Shown here piece after piece: positions 23,129-32,732 of a DNA stretch of 38,679 nucleotides; position 1 is the first letter of the stretch, and each line of letters begins with the position of its first letter. This DNA comes from Geobacteraceae bacterium (GTDB lineage Bacteria > Desulfobacterota > Desulfuromonadia > Desulfuromonadales > Geopsychrobacteraceae), in assembly GCA_007125165.1 (NCBI GenBank), contig SLDV01000024.1, forward strand, positions 1 through 38,679. The letters are read 5' to 3'. Both the position numbers and the translations under genes were made by a program. Under the pieces are notes generated by a model. That model had not been told where the DNA came from. It was given only the letters and a program-made list of their open reading frames with translations, and ran no database searches.

Positions 23129-24811
23129 ATGATGACAGATTTGATCATCAGGAATTTTGCCATTATTGAAAATCTGCATGTCACCTTCGAGCGCGGCTTC
23201 ACCGTGCTGACCGGTGAAACCGGTGCCGGCAAATCGATCATCATCGATGCGGTCAATCTGCTCCTCGGTGGACGCGCTCGTGGTGATGTTATCCGCACCG
23301 GTGCGGAGAGCGCGTCTGTGGAGGCCGTGTTCAGCCTGCCGACAGGTGCTCCGGTAAGGCAACGTCTACGGGACGCAGAGCTGCCGGTTGATGATGAGCT
23401 GGTTGTCCGCAGAACCCTTTCCCGGACGGGAAAAAACCGGGCTTTTATCAATGGTTCAGTCGTCTCGGCAAATCAGTTGCGGGAGCTGATTGGTGATTTG
23501 GTGAATATCTACGGTCAGCATGAACATCAGACTCTGCAACGGCCGGAGATGCACCTTGCCTTGCTTGATGAATTCGCCGCCTTACCCGCAGATCTCGCAG
23601 CCTATCGTTGTATATTCAGAGATTACTGCCAGTTGCAGGATGAACTGGCACGATTCGAAACAGCGTTGCGTGAGCGGCAGCAACGTATCGACTACCTCTC
23701 ATTTATTCAGCGGGAACTCCACGAAGCTCACCTGCAACCGGGGGAAGATGAAACGCTGGAGCAGGAACGGCGACTGCTGCAGCACGCAGAAAAGTTGACC
23801 CTGGCCAGCGCCGGTGGCTATGAAATGCTCTATGGCGGGGAACAGGCTGTCTGTGAACTGGTAGGGGGGCTTGCCGATCAGCTTGCTGATCTGCGCGCTA
23901 TTGATCCCGCGCTGGGTGAACTTTCAGACAGCTTGCGGGGAAGTCTGTACAATCTCGAAGATATCGCCATGCAATTGCGCGATTACGCCGAAAAACTGGA
24001 GTTTGAGCCGCAACGTCAGGAGCAGGTGGAAGAACGCCTCGCCCTGATTGAACGACTGAAGAGGAAATACGCTCCAACGTTGGAAGAACTGATCGTTTTT
24101 CTTGGTCGAACCGGACAGGAACTTGAGGACCTGACCGCTGGCGAATCGCGGCGCGAGGACCTGCTAAAGGCCTGTGATGAACAGCATGCGGCCCTGCAGG
24201 CGGCAGCAGCAAAACTCACTCATCGGCGGCAACAGGCAGCACAGCAGTTGGCGACCGCAGTTGAACGTCAATTGGCCGATCTGGCCATGCCCGGGGCCAG
24301 GTTTCAACTGCGCTTGAGCACCCTCGAAGCACCAGGCCCCGACGGCATGGAGCGGGGTGAATTTTACCTTGCTGCCAATCCGGGTGAGCAGCTACAACCA
24401 TTATCAAAAATTGCTTCCGGCGGCGAATTGTCGCGTATTATGCTGGCTTTACGCCGCTGTGCGCCGGCAGGTGACGATCTGATCAGCCTGATATTTGATG
24501 AGGTTGACGCCGGCATCGGCGGCGCCGCCGCTACCGCGGTCGGGGAAAAAATACGCTGTACCGGTAATGAGTTGCAAGTGCTCTGCGTCACTCATCTACC
24601 GCAGGTCGCCGCTTTTGCCGACCAGCATTACCGGGTCACTAAAACAGCTTCCGACAATCGCACCACGACCAGGGTGGAGTGTCTTGATGCCGCTGAACGG
24701 GAGCATGAAATAGCACGGATGCTTGGCGGCTCTCATGCCGGTGAACAGGCTCTGGTTCACGCTCGCGAACTGATCAGTCTGTCGCAGCAGCCTGATGGGG
24801 CGTTAATATGA
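23129..24811 (+). CDS. recN: DNA repair protein RecN
   Basis: RecN is an SMC-like ATPase for double-strand-break repair. Walker A is TGETGAGKSIIIDAV at the N-terminus, followed by a long coiled-coil (about residues 150-380). The C-terminal ABC signature is ASGGELSRIMLAL and Walker B LIFDEVDAGIGG, then LQVLCVTHLPQVAAFAD. Length 560 matches E. coli (553). The start is one of two adjacent ATGs (23129 or 23132); CGGGAG lies upstream. No LexA box is evident close by, though I cannot scan for divergent sites. Confidence 0.96.
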   Translation: MMTDLIIRNFAIIENLHVTFERGFTVLTGETGAGKSIIIDAVNLLLGGRARGDVIRTGAESASVEAVFSLPTGAPVRQRLRDAELPVDDELVVRRTLSRTGKNRAFINGSVVSANQLRELIGDLVNIYGQHEHQTLQRPEMHLALLDEFAALPADLAAYRCIFRDYCQLQDELARFETALRERQQRIDYLSFIQRELHEAHLQPGEDETLEQERRLLQHAEKLTLASAGGYEMLYGGEQAVCELVGGLADQLADLRAIDPALGELSDSLRGSLYNLEDIAMQLRDYAEKLEFEPQRQEQVEERLALIERLKRKYAPTLEELIVFLGRTGQELEDLTAGESRREDLLKACDEQHAALQAAAAKLTHRRQQAAQQLATAVERQLADLAMPGARFQLRLSTLEAPGPDGMERGEFYLAANPGEQLQPLSKIASGGELSRIMLALRRCAPAGDDLISLIFDEVDAGIGGAAATAVGEKIRCTGNELQVLCVTHLPQVAAFADQHYRVTKTASDNRTTTRVECLDAAEREHEIARMLGGSHAGEQALVHARELISLSQQPDGALI

Positions 24812-24830
24812 AAATTACAGGAGTTACAAC

Positions 24831-25289
24831 ATGATCCGTCGTGCCCGAATCCCTGATGCTCGTATTATTCATCAGTTGTTGCTGACGTATGCCAGGGATG
24901 GCCAGTTACTTGGGCGCTCTTTGGCCGCTATTTACGACACAATTCGTGATTTTTATGTTTACGAAGAGGATGGGGTCATTCTCGGGATCGGTGCCCTGGC
25001 GATCTGCTGGGAAGATCTGGCCGAGGTGCGCTCCCTGGCGGTGGTGCCTGGATATCATGGTAGGGGCATCGGCAGAAAAATTGTTGAAAAGTGCCTCATA
25101 GAAGCCCGGGATCTCGGCCTGAAGCGGGTTTTTGCTTTGACCTATCAGCCTGAATTCTTTAAAAAACTTGGGTTCAGTGAGATCGATAAATCAGAATTGC
25201 CGCAAAAGGTTTGGGGTGATTGTATCAACTGTGTTAAGTTTCCCGATTGCGATGAACTTGCCCTGGCAATAAATCTCTTGGATTTATAA
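24831..25289 (+). CDS. argA: GNAT N-acetyltransferase, probable short-form N-acetylglutamate synthase
   Basis: A 152-residue GNAT protein with the acetyl-CoA loop VVPGYHGRGIGRKIVEK and the pattern LGLKRVFALTYQPEFFKKLGFSEIDKSELPQKVW-DC-NC-KFP-CDE. That tail (PQKVWgdCinCvkFpdCdE) is characteristic of the single-domain NAGS (ArgA-short) class, which lacks the amino-acid kinase domain. It would acetylate glutamate to start arginine synthesis, complementing argJ at 30.9 kb. ACAGGAG gives a strong ribosome site. Other GNAT substrates cannot be excluded. Confidence 0.82.
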   Translation: MIRRARIPDARIIHQLLLTYARDGQLLGRSLAAIYDTIRDFYVYEEDGVILGIGALAICWEDLAEVRSLAVVPGYHGRGIGRKIVEKCLIEARDLGLKRVFALTYQPEFFKKLGFSEIDKSELPQKVWGDCINCVKFPDCDELALAINLLDL

Positions 25290-25367
25290 TCGTTCTGTGT
25301 TATTAGTTCTTTATAATATTGTTGGGCTCCCGATAAAAAGATGGGCGTAGTCGCAGCAGGGAGAAAA

Positions 25368-26231
25368 ATGGCGAAATATCTTAAATTGATACTGGTTCCT
25401 GAATCGGGCCATCGGGTGAAGCCGTTGCGAGTCAGCACGTTTCTGTTTAGCCTGGGTATTTTCTCATTGCTGTGCGGGATTGGTCTGTTTGCTTTTTTCG
25501 CCTGGAGTTACGTATCCCACCGCATCGATTACGAGGAATTACAGCGTCTGCGCGTTGAAACCAGTAGCCAGCGGCAGGATGTACAACGGTTGGTACTGGA
25601 TGTGGAACGCCTGCAGCAGGAGCTGGGCACTCTTGCCATCGCCGAAGCGCGCATACGGCAGTTGGCTAATCTGGAGGACGAGAGGCGACTGATTCCCATC
25701 GCCATGGGTGGTCAGCCCGATCCTGCCAGTCACTCCATCGGTGATATCCAGCAACAGATCAATGCTCTGCAGATTGAGATAGAAATGCGCCGGCAGAGCC
25801 AGCAAGATGTTCGCAACCTCCTCAACGATCAGATCTCCATCAGTCGTTCGACGCCCAAGGGATGGCCGACCCGGGGCTGGCTGTCCTCATACTTCGGTCA
25901 GCGCAAATCCCCCTTCACGGGGCGCACTGTGATGCATGAGGGGCTCGATATTGCCGCCAATACCGGAACTCCGGTTACCGTCACGGCAGACGGTATTGTT
26001 GCGCGGGTTGAGTACTCACCAACTTACGGTAATACCGTTGTTGTTGATCACGGGTATGGTTATCAGACCCTGTACGCTCACAACTCCAGAAATCTGGTCA
26101 AGGTTGGTCAGCGGGTCAAGCGTGGAGAGCGTATCGCCCAGGTCGGCAACACCGGCATGTCCACCGGACCGCACCTGCATTACGAGGTGCATCTCAACGG
26201 GGTTCCCATCAATCCTCGTATTTTCTTATAG
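25368..26231 (+). CDS. M23-family metallopeptidase with coiled-coil (murein hydrolase or activator)
   Basis: A 287-residue inner-membrane-anchored protein. A transmembrane helix sits at residues 24-46 (FLFSLGIFSLLCGIGLFAFFAW), a coiled-coil follows (about 56-160, YEELQRLRVETSSQRQDVQRL), and a LytM/M23 domain ends the protein. Zinc ligands are visible: His and Asp in VMHEGLDIAA, and HxH in GPHLHYEVH. It should cut peptide cross-bridges in peptidoglycan, or activate an amidase if inactive. I chose ATG 25368 because AGGGAGAAAA precedes it directly; an upstream ATG at 25341 has no such site. Confidence 0.9.
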   Translation: MAKYLKLILVPESGHRVKPLRVSTFLFSLGIFSLLCGIGLFAFFAWSYVSHRIDYEELQRLRVETSSQRQDVQRLVLDVERLQQELGTLAIAEARIRQLANLEDERRLIPIAMGGQPDPASHSIGDIQQQINALQIEIEMRRQSQQDVRNLLNDQISISRSTPKGWPTRGWLSSYFGQRKSPFTGRTVMHEGLDIAANTGTPVTVTADGIVARVEYSPTYGNTVVVDHGYGYQTLYAHNSRNLVKVGQRVKRGERIAQVGNTGMSTGPHLHYEVHLNGVPINPRIFL

Positions 26232-26292
26232 TATTCTGATTTAATTGCGCTTTTTATGATTTTTCAAGTGCCTGTCCAGGTCTCATTAGTGC

Positions 26293-26322
26293 TTGTGAGC
26301 CTATCTTTTCCTGTGCTACTAT
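26293..26322 (+). promoter_or_regulatory. candidate secA promoter
   Basis: TTGTGA (26293-26298), an 18-base spacer, and TACTAT (26317-26322), about 105 bases before secA. The spacing is acceptable and both hexamers are close to consensus. Confidence 0.4.
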
Positions 26323-26426
26323 GCCTGCGTTCGTAAGCGGCGTCCTCTCACTTTCCGCACCGTTAAATAATTGTTTTTTTATGCACCATCGAAGGCTTAT
26401 GGTGTTTATTGGAGTGTTTCCCACCA

Positions 26427-29117
26427 ATGATTCGTGATCTTTTTGTCAAAATCGTCGGCAGCAGGAATGAGCGTAACTTAAAAAAAATGCAGCCGATGGT
26501 CGAAAAAATTAACGCCCTTGAACCACAATTCGAGCAGTTGACTGATTCCCAACTACAGAGCAAGACAACCGAGTTTCGACAGCGTCTGGCTCAGGGGGAA
26601 GAACTTAATCAGATGCTGCCTGAGGCCTTTGCCGTTGTTCGTGAAGCCAGTAAACGGGTGCTGTCGCTGCGCCATTTTGATGTGCAGTTGATTGGCGGTA
26701 TGGTGCTCAATGACGGCAGGATAGCTGAAATGAAAACCGGTGAGGGTAAAACGCTGATGGCGACCCTGCCGATTTACCTTAACGCATTAGCCGGCAAAGG
26801 AGTTCATGTCGTTACGGTTAACGACTACCTGGCCCGGCGCGATGCGCAGTGGATGGGAACCATCTACCGGTTTCTTGGCTTGAGTGTCGATTGTGTTGTT
26901 CATGGGCTCAGCGACGCTCAGCGCAAGGAAGCCTACGCCGCCGACATTACCTACGGTACCAATAACGAATTCGGTTTTGACTATCTGCGCGATAATATGA
27001 AGTTTGCTCTGGAGGATTATGTCCAGCGCGATCTGCATTATGCGATTGTCGACGAGGTCGACTCCATTCTTATTGACGAGGCCAGAACGCCTCTGATCAT
27101 TTCCGGACCGAGCGAATCCTCCAGCGAACTTTATTACAACGTCAATCGGATCATCCCGCGCCTGGAAAAAGGCGAGGTAACCGAGGAACGTGACAGTAAG
27201 ATCGGCCAGACAATCAAACGTCACACGGGTGATTTTACTGTAGATGAGAAGGCCAAGTCGGCGGCATTGACCGAGCAGGGTGTTGCCAAGGTGGAAAAGC
27301 TGCTGAATGTCGAAAATCTCTACGAGCCCGGGAATATCGAACTGGTACATCATGTCAACCAGGCATTAAAAGCCCACGCCTTGTTTGAGCGCGATGTCGA
27401 CTATGTTGTTAATGATGGTGAAGTTCAGATCGTCGATGAATTTACTGGTCGACTGATGCCGGGGCGGCGCTGGAGTGATGGCTTGCACCAGGCTGTCGAA
27501 GCCAAGGAGGGAGTCAAGATCGCCAGTGAGAATCAGACTCTGGCTACCATTACCTTCCAGAATTATTTTCGTATGTATAAAAAACTGGCCGGCATGACCG
27601 GTACGGCTGATACCGAAGCTGCCGAGTTTCAGGAAATCTACAAGCTTGAAGTGGTGGTGATGCCCACCAATCGTCCGATGGTGCGGATCGACAAGGCCGA
27701 CGTTATTTATAAAACCGCGAAGGAAAAGTTTCTCGCCACCATCGAAGATATTGCTGATTGTCACCAGCGTGGCCAGCCGGTTCTGGTCGGTACCATCTCC
27801 ATAGAAAAATCGGAGCTGCTGGCCGAGTATTTGAAAAAGCGTGGTGTTCCGCATCATGTGCTTAATGCGAAAAAACACGAGCGCGAGGCCTATATTGTCT
27901 CCCAGGCAGGGCGCAAGGGATCTGTCACCATTGCCACCAATATGGCCGGACGGGGAACGGATATTGTTTTAGGTGGGAATCCGGAAATGCTGGCACGGAG
28001 TGAAGCTGCCGGAGCGGAAGATCCGCAAGCGCGCTTTGAAGAACTTTTCCCCGGCTATGTCGAACGCTGTAACGCCGAACGTGAAGAGGTTCTGGCCGCA
28101 GGTGGTCTGTACATCCTTGGTACCGAGCGCCATGAATCACGGCGTATCGACAATCAGTTGCGCGGTCGTGCCGGTCGTCAGGGTGATCCGGGGATGAGCC
28201 GGTTTTATTTGAGCCTTGAAGATGATCTGCTCAGAATTTTTGGTTCGCAGCGGGTGGCCTTCGTCATGGATAAGCTCAAAATCCCTGAAGGAGAGCCGAT
28301 CGAGCATGGAATGATCAGCAAAGCCATTGAAAATGCGCAGCGCAAGGTTGAGGCACATAACTTCGATATCCGCAAGCATCTGATCGAATACGACGATGTC
28401 ATGAACAAGCAACGTGAGGTGGTGTATACCCAGCGGCGTGAAGTGCTGGCCGGCGAGCAGCTCAAAGATACCTACCTGAGCATCGTTGATGAAACCGTCG
28501 AAGACATGATCGCCTCCTTCTGTCCAGACAATACCCCCGCCGGCGAATGGGATTGGGATCGCCTGATCGAAGATTTTTACAATCAGTTTTACTTTATGCC
28601 GTCCATCGAATCGATAGATCGTGAAACTGTCGGCCGGCAGGTTCTGGAAGACCACCTCAGGCAACTCGCCCATCAACGATTTGACGAGAAGTCCGAAGAG
28701 TTTACCTCGGAGGTGACACAGCAGTTAATGCGTGTTCTGTTGTTGCAGGCTCTTGATTCCCAGTGGAAAGATCATCTGTTGTCTGTTGATCATCTCAAGC
28801 AGGGGATCGGCTTGCGCGGTTACGGTCAGAAGAACCCCAAGCAGGAGTACAAGCGCGAGGCCTATGCTCTTTTCGTCGATATGATGGGTCGCGTCCGCCA
28901 CGAAGTTGTGCAGAAATTTTACCGCATCCAGTTGGCGCGCCAGCAGGATGTTGAGCAGTTGGAAGCGCAGCGGCGGCGGCAAAAAATTATTATGAATCGT
29001 TCGGACAACGAGGAACAGGTCAGAACGCCGGTGACGCGTGATGAGGAAAAGATCGGGCGTAACGATCCTTGCCCTTGTGGTAGCGGAAAGAAATATAAAA
29101 GATGTTGCGGCGGGTAG
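26427..29117 (+). CDS. secA: preprotein translocase ATPase SecA
   Basis: SecA drives unfolded proteins through SecYEG. The 896-residue product has Walker A in [14 protein letters not shown], the DEAD-like box in [16 protein letters not shown], the PPXD region, the second nucleotide fold ([38 protein letters not shown]) and the C-terminal zinc/SecB-binding motif [18 protein letters not shown] 26427 is preferred, with GGAGTG upstream; an earlier in-frame TTG lacks family homology. It precedes a hybrid kinase gene by 24 bases. Confidence 0.98.
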   Translation: MIRDLFVKIVGSRNERNLKKMQPMVEKINALEPQFEQLTDSQLQSKTTEFRQRLAQGEELNQMLPEAFAVVREASKRVLSLRHFDVQLIGGMVLNDGRIAEMKTGEGKTLMATLPIYLNALAGKGVHVVTVNDYLARRDAQWMGTIYRFLGLSVDCVVHGLSDAQRKEAYAADITYGTNNEFGFDYLRDNMKFALEDYVQRDLHYAIVDEVDSILIDEARTPLIISGPSESSSELYYNVNRIIPRLEKGEVTEERDSKIGQTIKRHTGDFTVDEKAKSAALTEQGVAKVEKLLNVENLYEPGNIELVHHVNQALKAHALFERDVDYVVNDGEVQIVDEFTGRLMPGRRWSDGLHQAVEAKEGVKIASENQTLATITFQNYFRMYKKLAGMTGTADTEAAEFQEIYKLEVVVMPTNRPMVRIDKADVIYKTAKEKFLATIEDIADCHQRGQPVLVGTISIEKSELLAEYLKKRGVPHHVLNAKKHEREAYIVSQAGRKGSVTIATNMAGRGTDIVLGGNPEMLARSEAAGAEDPQARFEELFPGYVERCNAEREEVLAAGGLYILGTERHESRRIDNQLRGRAGRQGDPGMSRFYLSLEDDLLRIFGSQRVAFVMDKLKIPEGEPIEHGMISKAIENAQRKVEAHNFDIRKHLIEYDDVMNKQREVVYTQRREVLAGEQLKDTYLSIVDETVEDMIASFCPDNTPAGEWDWDRLIEDFYNQFYFMPSIESIDRETVGRQVLEDHLRQLAHQRFDEKSEEFTSEVTQQLMRVLLLQALDSQWKDHLLSVDHLKQGIGLRGYGQKNPKQEYKREAYALFVDMMGRVRHEVVQKFYRIQLARQQDVEQLEAQRRRQKIIMNRSDNEEQVRTPVTRDEEKIGRNDPCPCGSGKKYKRCCGG

Positions 29118-29141
29118 TATCCTTTTACGGGTGAGTCCTTG

Positions 29142-30863
29142 ATGATGACAACTGACATAGGGCAGAAAAAACACACAGATATTCCTGCAATTCTGCTGAT
29201 CAGTGCTGCTCCGCAGATTGTCAAAATGCTTGAGAGTATTTTGACTGAGCTGGATTATCCGCTGTTGCAGCTCAGTGACGGGGCCGGCATTACCGGCATT
29301 CTTGATCAACAGGAAGTGGCTCTGGTATTCTGTGATATGTCACTGCCGGATATCGGTGGGATGGACGTATTGCGGATGATCCGTCAGCACAGCCCTGCCG
29401 CTCAGGTGGTAATCGTATCGGAGTCGCAGGATTTCAATATGTTGCGTCAAATCATGCGCGAGCGTGCCCTTGATTATTTGACGCAACCTTTTTCCGCCGC
29501 CGAAGTTCTCGCCATCGCCAGGCAGGGGATCAGCTCTTATTACCATTTTCTTCACCAGGATCAGGCCCGTCGTGAAGCGCAGCGGCGTATGGCCGATCTG
29601 GTGCTGCTCAAAAAAGTCGGTGAAACCGCCAGCACCGGGGGTGATTTACGGCAGTTGTTCGATCAGATTCTTGATTCCATTGTCCAGTCTGCCGGAGTTG
29701 AGTTGGCATCCCTGATGTTAATTGAGGATGACGGCATGTTGCATATAGCCTCCGCCCGTGGCCTGGATGCCGATATTGCCAATAGTGTACGGGTGGCCTC
29801 AGGTGAGGGGATTTCGGGTCATGTCGTTGCAACCGGGGAGCCGGTACTGATATCAAACATTGAAAAGGATCGTCGTTTCACCGGTTTGAGCGACGGCCAT
29901 AAGTATAAAAACCAGTCGCTGCTCTCGGTGCCGATATTTATTCGCGAAACTCTGGTCGGGGTTATCAACGTCAACAATAAGTTGTCAGGTGAGCCCTTTG
30001 ACCTGGAAGACCAGAACCTGCTGGTAACCATTGCCAGCCAGGTGGCCCTGGCAATGGAGAACTTTGATCTTGTTCATCACCTGCGCCGGCAAACGACAAT
30101 GCTGGAGCGCACCAATGAGGATCTGGTCAAACTCAATCGTGCCCGAACCCGACTGGTCTGCAACCTCTCCCATGAACTGAAAACTCCGCTGACCTCGATC
30201 ATGGGGTACATTGATCTTTCCCTCTCCTTTTTTGACAAACTCAAGGAGAGCGAATTAAAAGAAAATCTGCATCATGTGCGTGAAGAAGGTCAACGTCTTG
30301 AACGTCTGATCACCGGCATGTTGCGTCTTTTTTCTATTGAGTCAGAGCGCGAAATATGGCGTTGGAAAGCTTTTGGCGTTGCCTGGCCGATTGCCGATTC
30401 CTTTCAGTATTACAGCTCCAGAATGACCACCCAGGGACTGCAGATCGAAATAGATATTGATGAAGATCTGCCTGATATTTACGCGGATCAGGAAAAGTTC
30501 GGAATGGCCTTTAATGCCATGATCGACAACGCCGTCAAGTTCAACCGTCCCGGCGGCCGCTTGCAGGTGTGCGCACGGCTGCGTGAACATGACGGGTTGG
30601 AATATGTTTACGTTCAGATTTATAACGATGGACGCAAAGTGCCTGTTGAGGCTCTGGACACTATTTTCAGTTCTTATACGCAACTGGGCAATATCGATAC
30701 GGAAAAACCGCATGGTGTTGGTATTGGTCTGGCACTCTCCAAAGTTGTTATTGATCGGATGCTCGGTGATGTTTTTCTGGAAGATGTTGCTGATGAGGGC
30801 ACTAGTTTTGGCATGATGCTGCCCACGGAACAGACCTATAATATCCTGAAGGGGGAATCTTGA
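29142..30863 (+). CDS. hybrid sensor: degenerate receiver - GAF - histidine kinase
   Basis: A 573-residue cytosolic signalling protein without membrane segments. Residues 15-125 form a receiver domain with the phosphoacceptor Asp65 (LVFCDMSLPD), but the acidic Mg-binding pair is replaced (LLISAAPQIV, residues 21-23) and the signalling Lys is Gln115 (YLTQPF). A GAF domain (about 155-305; MLIEDDGMLHIASARGL, GISGHVVATGEPVLI) is followed by a short coiled-coil and a HisKA domain with His344 (NLSHELKTPLTSIMGY). The ATPase domain has N-box FNAMIDNAVKFN and G2 GVGIGLALSK, but the G1 box is NDGRK in place of DxGxG. Its targets are unknown. It sits between secA and argJ and shares its stop with the argJ start. 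Confidence 0.88.
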   Translation: MMTTDIGQKKHTDIPAILLISAAPQIVKMLESILTELDYPLLQLSDGAGITGILDQQEVALVFCDMSLPDIGGMDVLRMIRQHSPAAQVVIVSESQDFNMLRQIMRERALDYLTQPFSAAEVLAIARQGISSYYHFLHQDQARREAQRRMADLVLLKKVGETASTGGDLRQLFDQILDSIVQSAGVELASLMLIEDDGMLHIASARGLDADIANSVRVASGEGISGHVVATGEPVLISNIEKDRRFTGLSDGHKYKNQSLLSVPIFIRETLVGVINVNNKLSGEPFDLEDQNLLVTIASQVALAMENFDLVHHLRRQTTMLERTNEDLVKLNRARTRLVCNLSHELKTPLTSIMGYIDLSLSFFDKLKESELKENLHHVREEGQRLERLITGMLRLFSIESEREIWRWKAFGVAWPIADSFQYYSSRMTTQGLQIEIDIDEDLPDIYADQEKFGMAFNAMIDNAVKFNRPGGRLQVCARLREHDGLEYVYVQIYNDGRKVPVEALDTIFSSYTQLGNIDTEKPHGVGIGLALSKVVIDRMLGDVFLEDVADEGTSFGMMLPTEQTYNILKGES

Positions 30864-32050
30864 CAGTGCACGCGCTACCATCCGGATATCGCTTTGCCGC
30901 CGTGGCCAGTGGCATCAAAAAATCGAACAAACTGGATATGGCCCTTATTGTATCAGACACACCGGCCCATTGTGCCGGAGTTTTTACGCGCAACCGGGTG
31001 ATCGCCGCGCCGTTACAGGTTACCCGACCACGTATTGCTGACGGACTCTGCCAGGCGATACTGGTCAACAGTGGGAATGCCAACGCCTGTACCGGCGCTA
31101 CCGGAATCGCTGTTGCTGAACAGACCGGAGCATTGGCAGCCTCTGCCTTAGGTGTCGAAGATCATCTGGTTGCCCTGGCTTCCACCGGGGTCATTGGCGT
31201 GCCCCTGCCTCTGCCTCCTTTCGAGCGCGGCATGGCGCAGTTGGTCGCCGGTTTGAGCACTGATCAGGCTGAAGCGGTAGCCCGAGCGATGATGACGACC
31301 GACGCTTTCAGTAAAATAGCCAGTGCAGCGGAGCAGGGTGATGAACCCTATGCGCTGCTTGGGCTTGCCAAAGGTGCGGGCATGATCCACCCCGATATGG
31401 CGACCATGCTCTGTTTTGTGATGACGGATGCCCGGTTGGACAGCAGCTTGCTTCAGAAACTTCTCGAGCGCGCTGTCGCTGACAGCTTTAATGCAATCAC
31501 GGTCGATGGCGATACCTCTACCAATGATACCGTTTTGCTGCTGGCTAATGGCGCTGCCGGTGGTGCACCAATTACCGAAGGAAGTGATGCTGCGGCGGTA
31601 CTTGAACAGCATTTAAAGCGCATACTACTGGACCTTGCCAAGATGATCGTACGTGACGGTGAGGGCGCTACAAAAATGGTGCACATCAGGGTGACGGGAG
31701 CCAATGATGTCGTCGCTGCTCGCACGGCCGCTCGTTCAGTAGCGACCTCTTCGCTGGTAAAGACCGCTTTTTTTGGTGAGGATGCGAACTGGGGAAGAAT
31801 CATCGCTGCCGTCGGCTATTCCGGGATTGAGCTGAACCAGGAACGCATTGATATCAGCTTTGATGATGTGCCCATCGTCGCCAAAGGTCTGGCCATCGGC
31901 CCAGACAGCGAGGTCCGGGCGAGTACGGTACTTAAAAAAGACAGCTTTACCGTGACCATCAATCTGCACATGGGCAATGAGGAAGCCAGCTATTACACCT
32001 CTGATCTTAACTACGAATATATCAAAATCAATGCCGACTATCGTACCTGA
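30860..32050 (+). CDS. argJ: bifunctional ornithine acetyltransferase / N-acetylglutamate synthase
   Basis: ArgJ recycles acetyl groups in arginine synthesis by moving acetate from N-acetylornithine to glutamate. The self-cleavage motif KGAGMIHPDMATMLCF is present, with the catalytic Thr of ATML becoming the N-terminus of the beta chain. LVNSGNANACTG and VDGDTSTNDT are further signatures. Its 396 residues are typical. There is no ATG at the N-terminus; TTG 30860 overlaps the upstream stop and GTG 30866 is an alternative. GGGGG at 30851-30855 serves either. Coexistence with a short NAGS means the cycle can be both primed and recycled. Confidence 0.95.
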   Translation: MTVHALPSGYRFAAVASGIKKSNKLDMALIVSDTPAHCAGVFTRNRVIAAPLQVTRPRIADGLCQAILVNSGNANACTGATGIAVAEQTGALAASALGVEDHLVALASTGVIGVPLPLPPFERGMAQLVAGLSTDQAEAVARAMMTTDAFSKIASAAEQGDEPYALLGLAKGAGMIHPDMATMLCFVMTDARLDSSLLQKLLERAVADSFNAITVDGDTSTNDTVLLLANGAAGGAPITEGSDAAAVLEQHLKRILLDLAKMIVRDGEGATKMVHIRVTGANDVVAARTAARSVATSSLVKTAFFGEDANWGRIIAAVGYSGIELNQERIDISFDDVPIVAKGLAIGPDSEVRASTVLKKDSFTVTINLHMGNEEASYYTSDLNYEYIKINADYRT

Positions 32051-32726
32051 AGCCGGCTGCCCTGCTGCGCTGGCCGCATTCATCGATCACACTCTGCTGG
32101 CCCCCGCAACCACCACTGATCAGATTATTGGTTTATGTGAAGAAGCCGTCGAGTATGGTTTTGCTTCTGTATGTGTTCCGCCGCTGCACGTCGCGCTTGC
32201 AGCACAGCGCCTTTATGGTTCCTCTGTCCGGGTTGGTACAGTTGTCGGCTTTCCTTGTGGATACAACATGCTGCGCCAGAAAGTTGTAGAAACCGGCGAT
32301 CTGCTGGCTGCTGGTGCCGAAGAGATTGATATGGTGATTTCTTTGAGTCATCTGCTTGAAAAACGTCTGGACCTGCTTGAAGAGGAGATTGCTCAGGTGG
32401 TGATGGCAGCACATCAGGCACAGGTCAAGGTGATTATTGAATGCTGCTTTCTTCAGTCAGATCAAAAAATCGCCGCAACCAGAACCGCCATTAAAGCCGG
32501 TGCCGCCTACGTTAAAACCTCGACGGGATTCGGCCCTTCCGGAGCTACAGTGGATGATGTGCGACTGCTGGCCCAGATAGCCGATGGCAGGATAGGAGTC
32601 AAAGCCGCCGGAGGTATTCGAACTCTTGTCGCCTTCCAACAGATGATTGCTGCCGGAGCGACTCGAATCGGCACGAGTTCGGGAGTTCAAATTCTTGACC
32701 AGTGGTTGCGTCAGGAAGCTGATTGA
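32031..32726 (+). CDS. deoC: deoxyribose-phosphate aldolase
   Basis: DeoC splits 2-deoxyribose 5-phosphate into acetaldehyde and glyceraldehyde 3-phosphate. The Schiff-base Lys is in AAYVKTSTGFGPSGAT. The N-terminal AAFIDHTLLAPATT and VGTVVGFPCGYNM are highly conserved, and GVKAAGGIRT carries the second catalytic Lys. The length of 231 fits the short bacterial type. ATG 32031 lies within the last 20 bases of argJ, so translation is probably coupled; an in-frame start farther upstream inside argJ lacks homology. Confidence 0.95.
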   Translation: MPTIVPEAGCPAALAAFIDHTLLAPATTTDQIIGLCEEAVEYGFASVCVPPLHVALAAQRLYGSSVRVGTVVGFPCGYNMLRQKVVETGDLLAAGAEEIDMVISLSHLLEKRLDLLEEEIAQVVMAAHQAQVKVIIECCFLQSDQKIAATRTAIKAGAAYVKTSTGFGPSGATVDDVRLLAQIADGRIGVKAAGGIRTLVAFQQMIAAGATRIGTSSGVQILDQWLRQEAD

Positions 32727-32732
32727 GGCTTT

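Noticed and set aside
25294-25320. TATAAT-like box before the M23 peptidase gene
   Set aside because: No acceptable -35 at a proper distance; AT-rich sequence makes it weak evidence.
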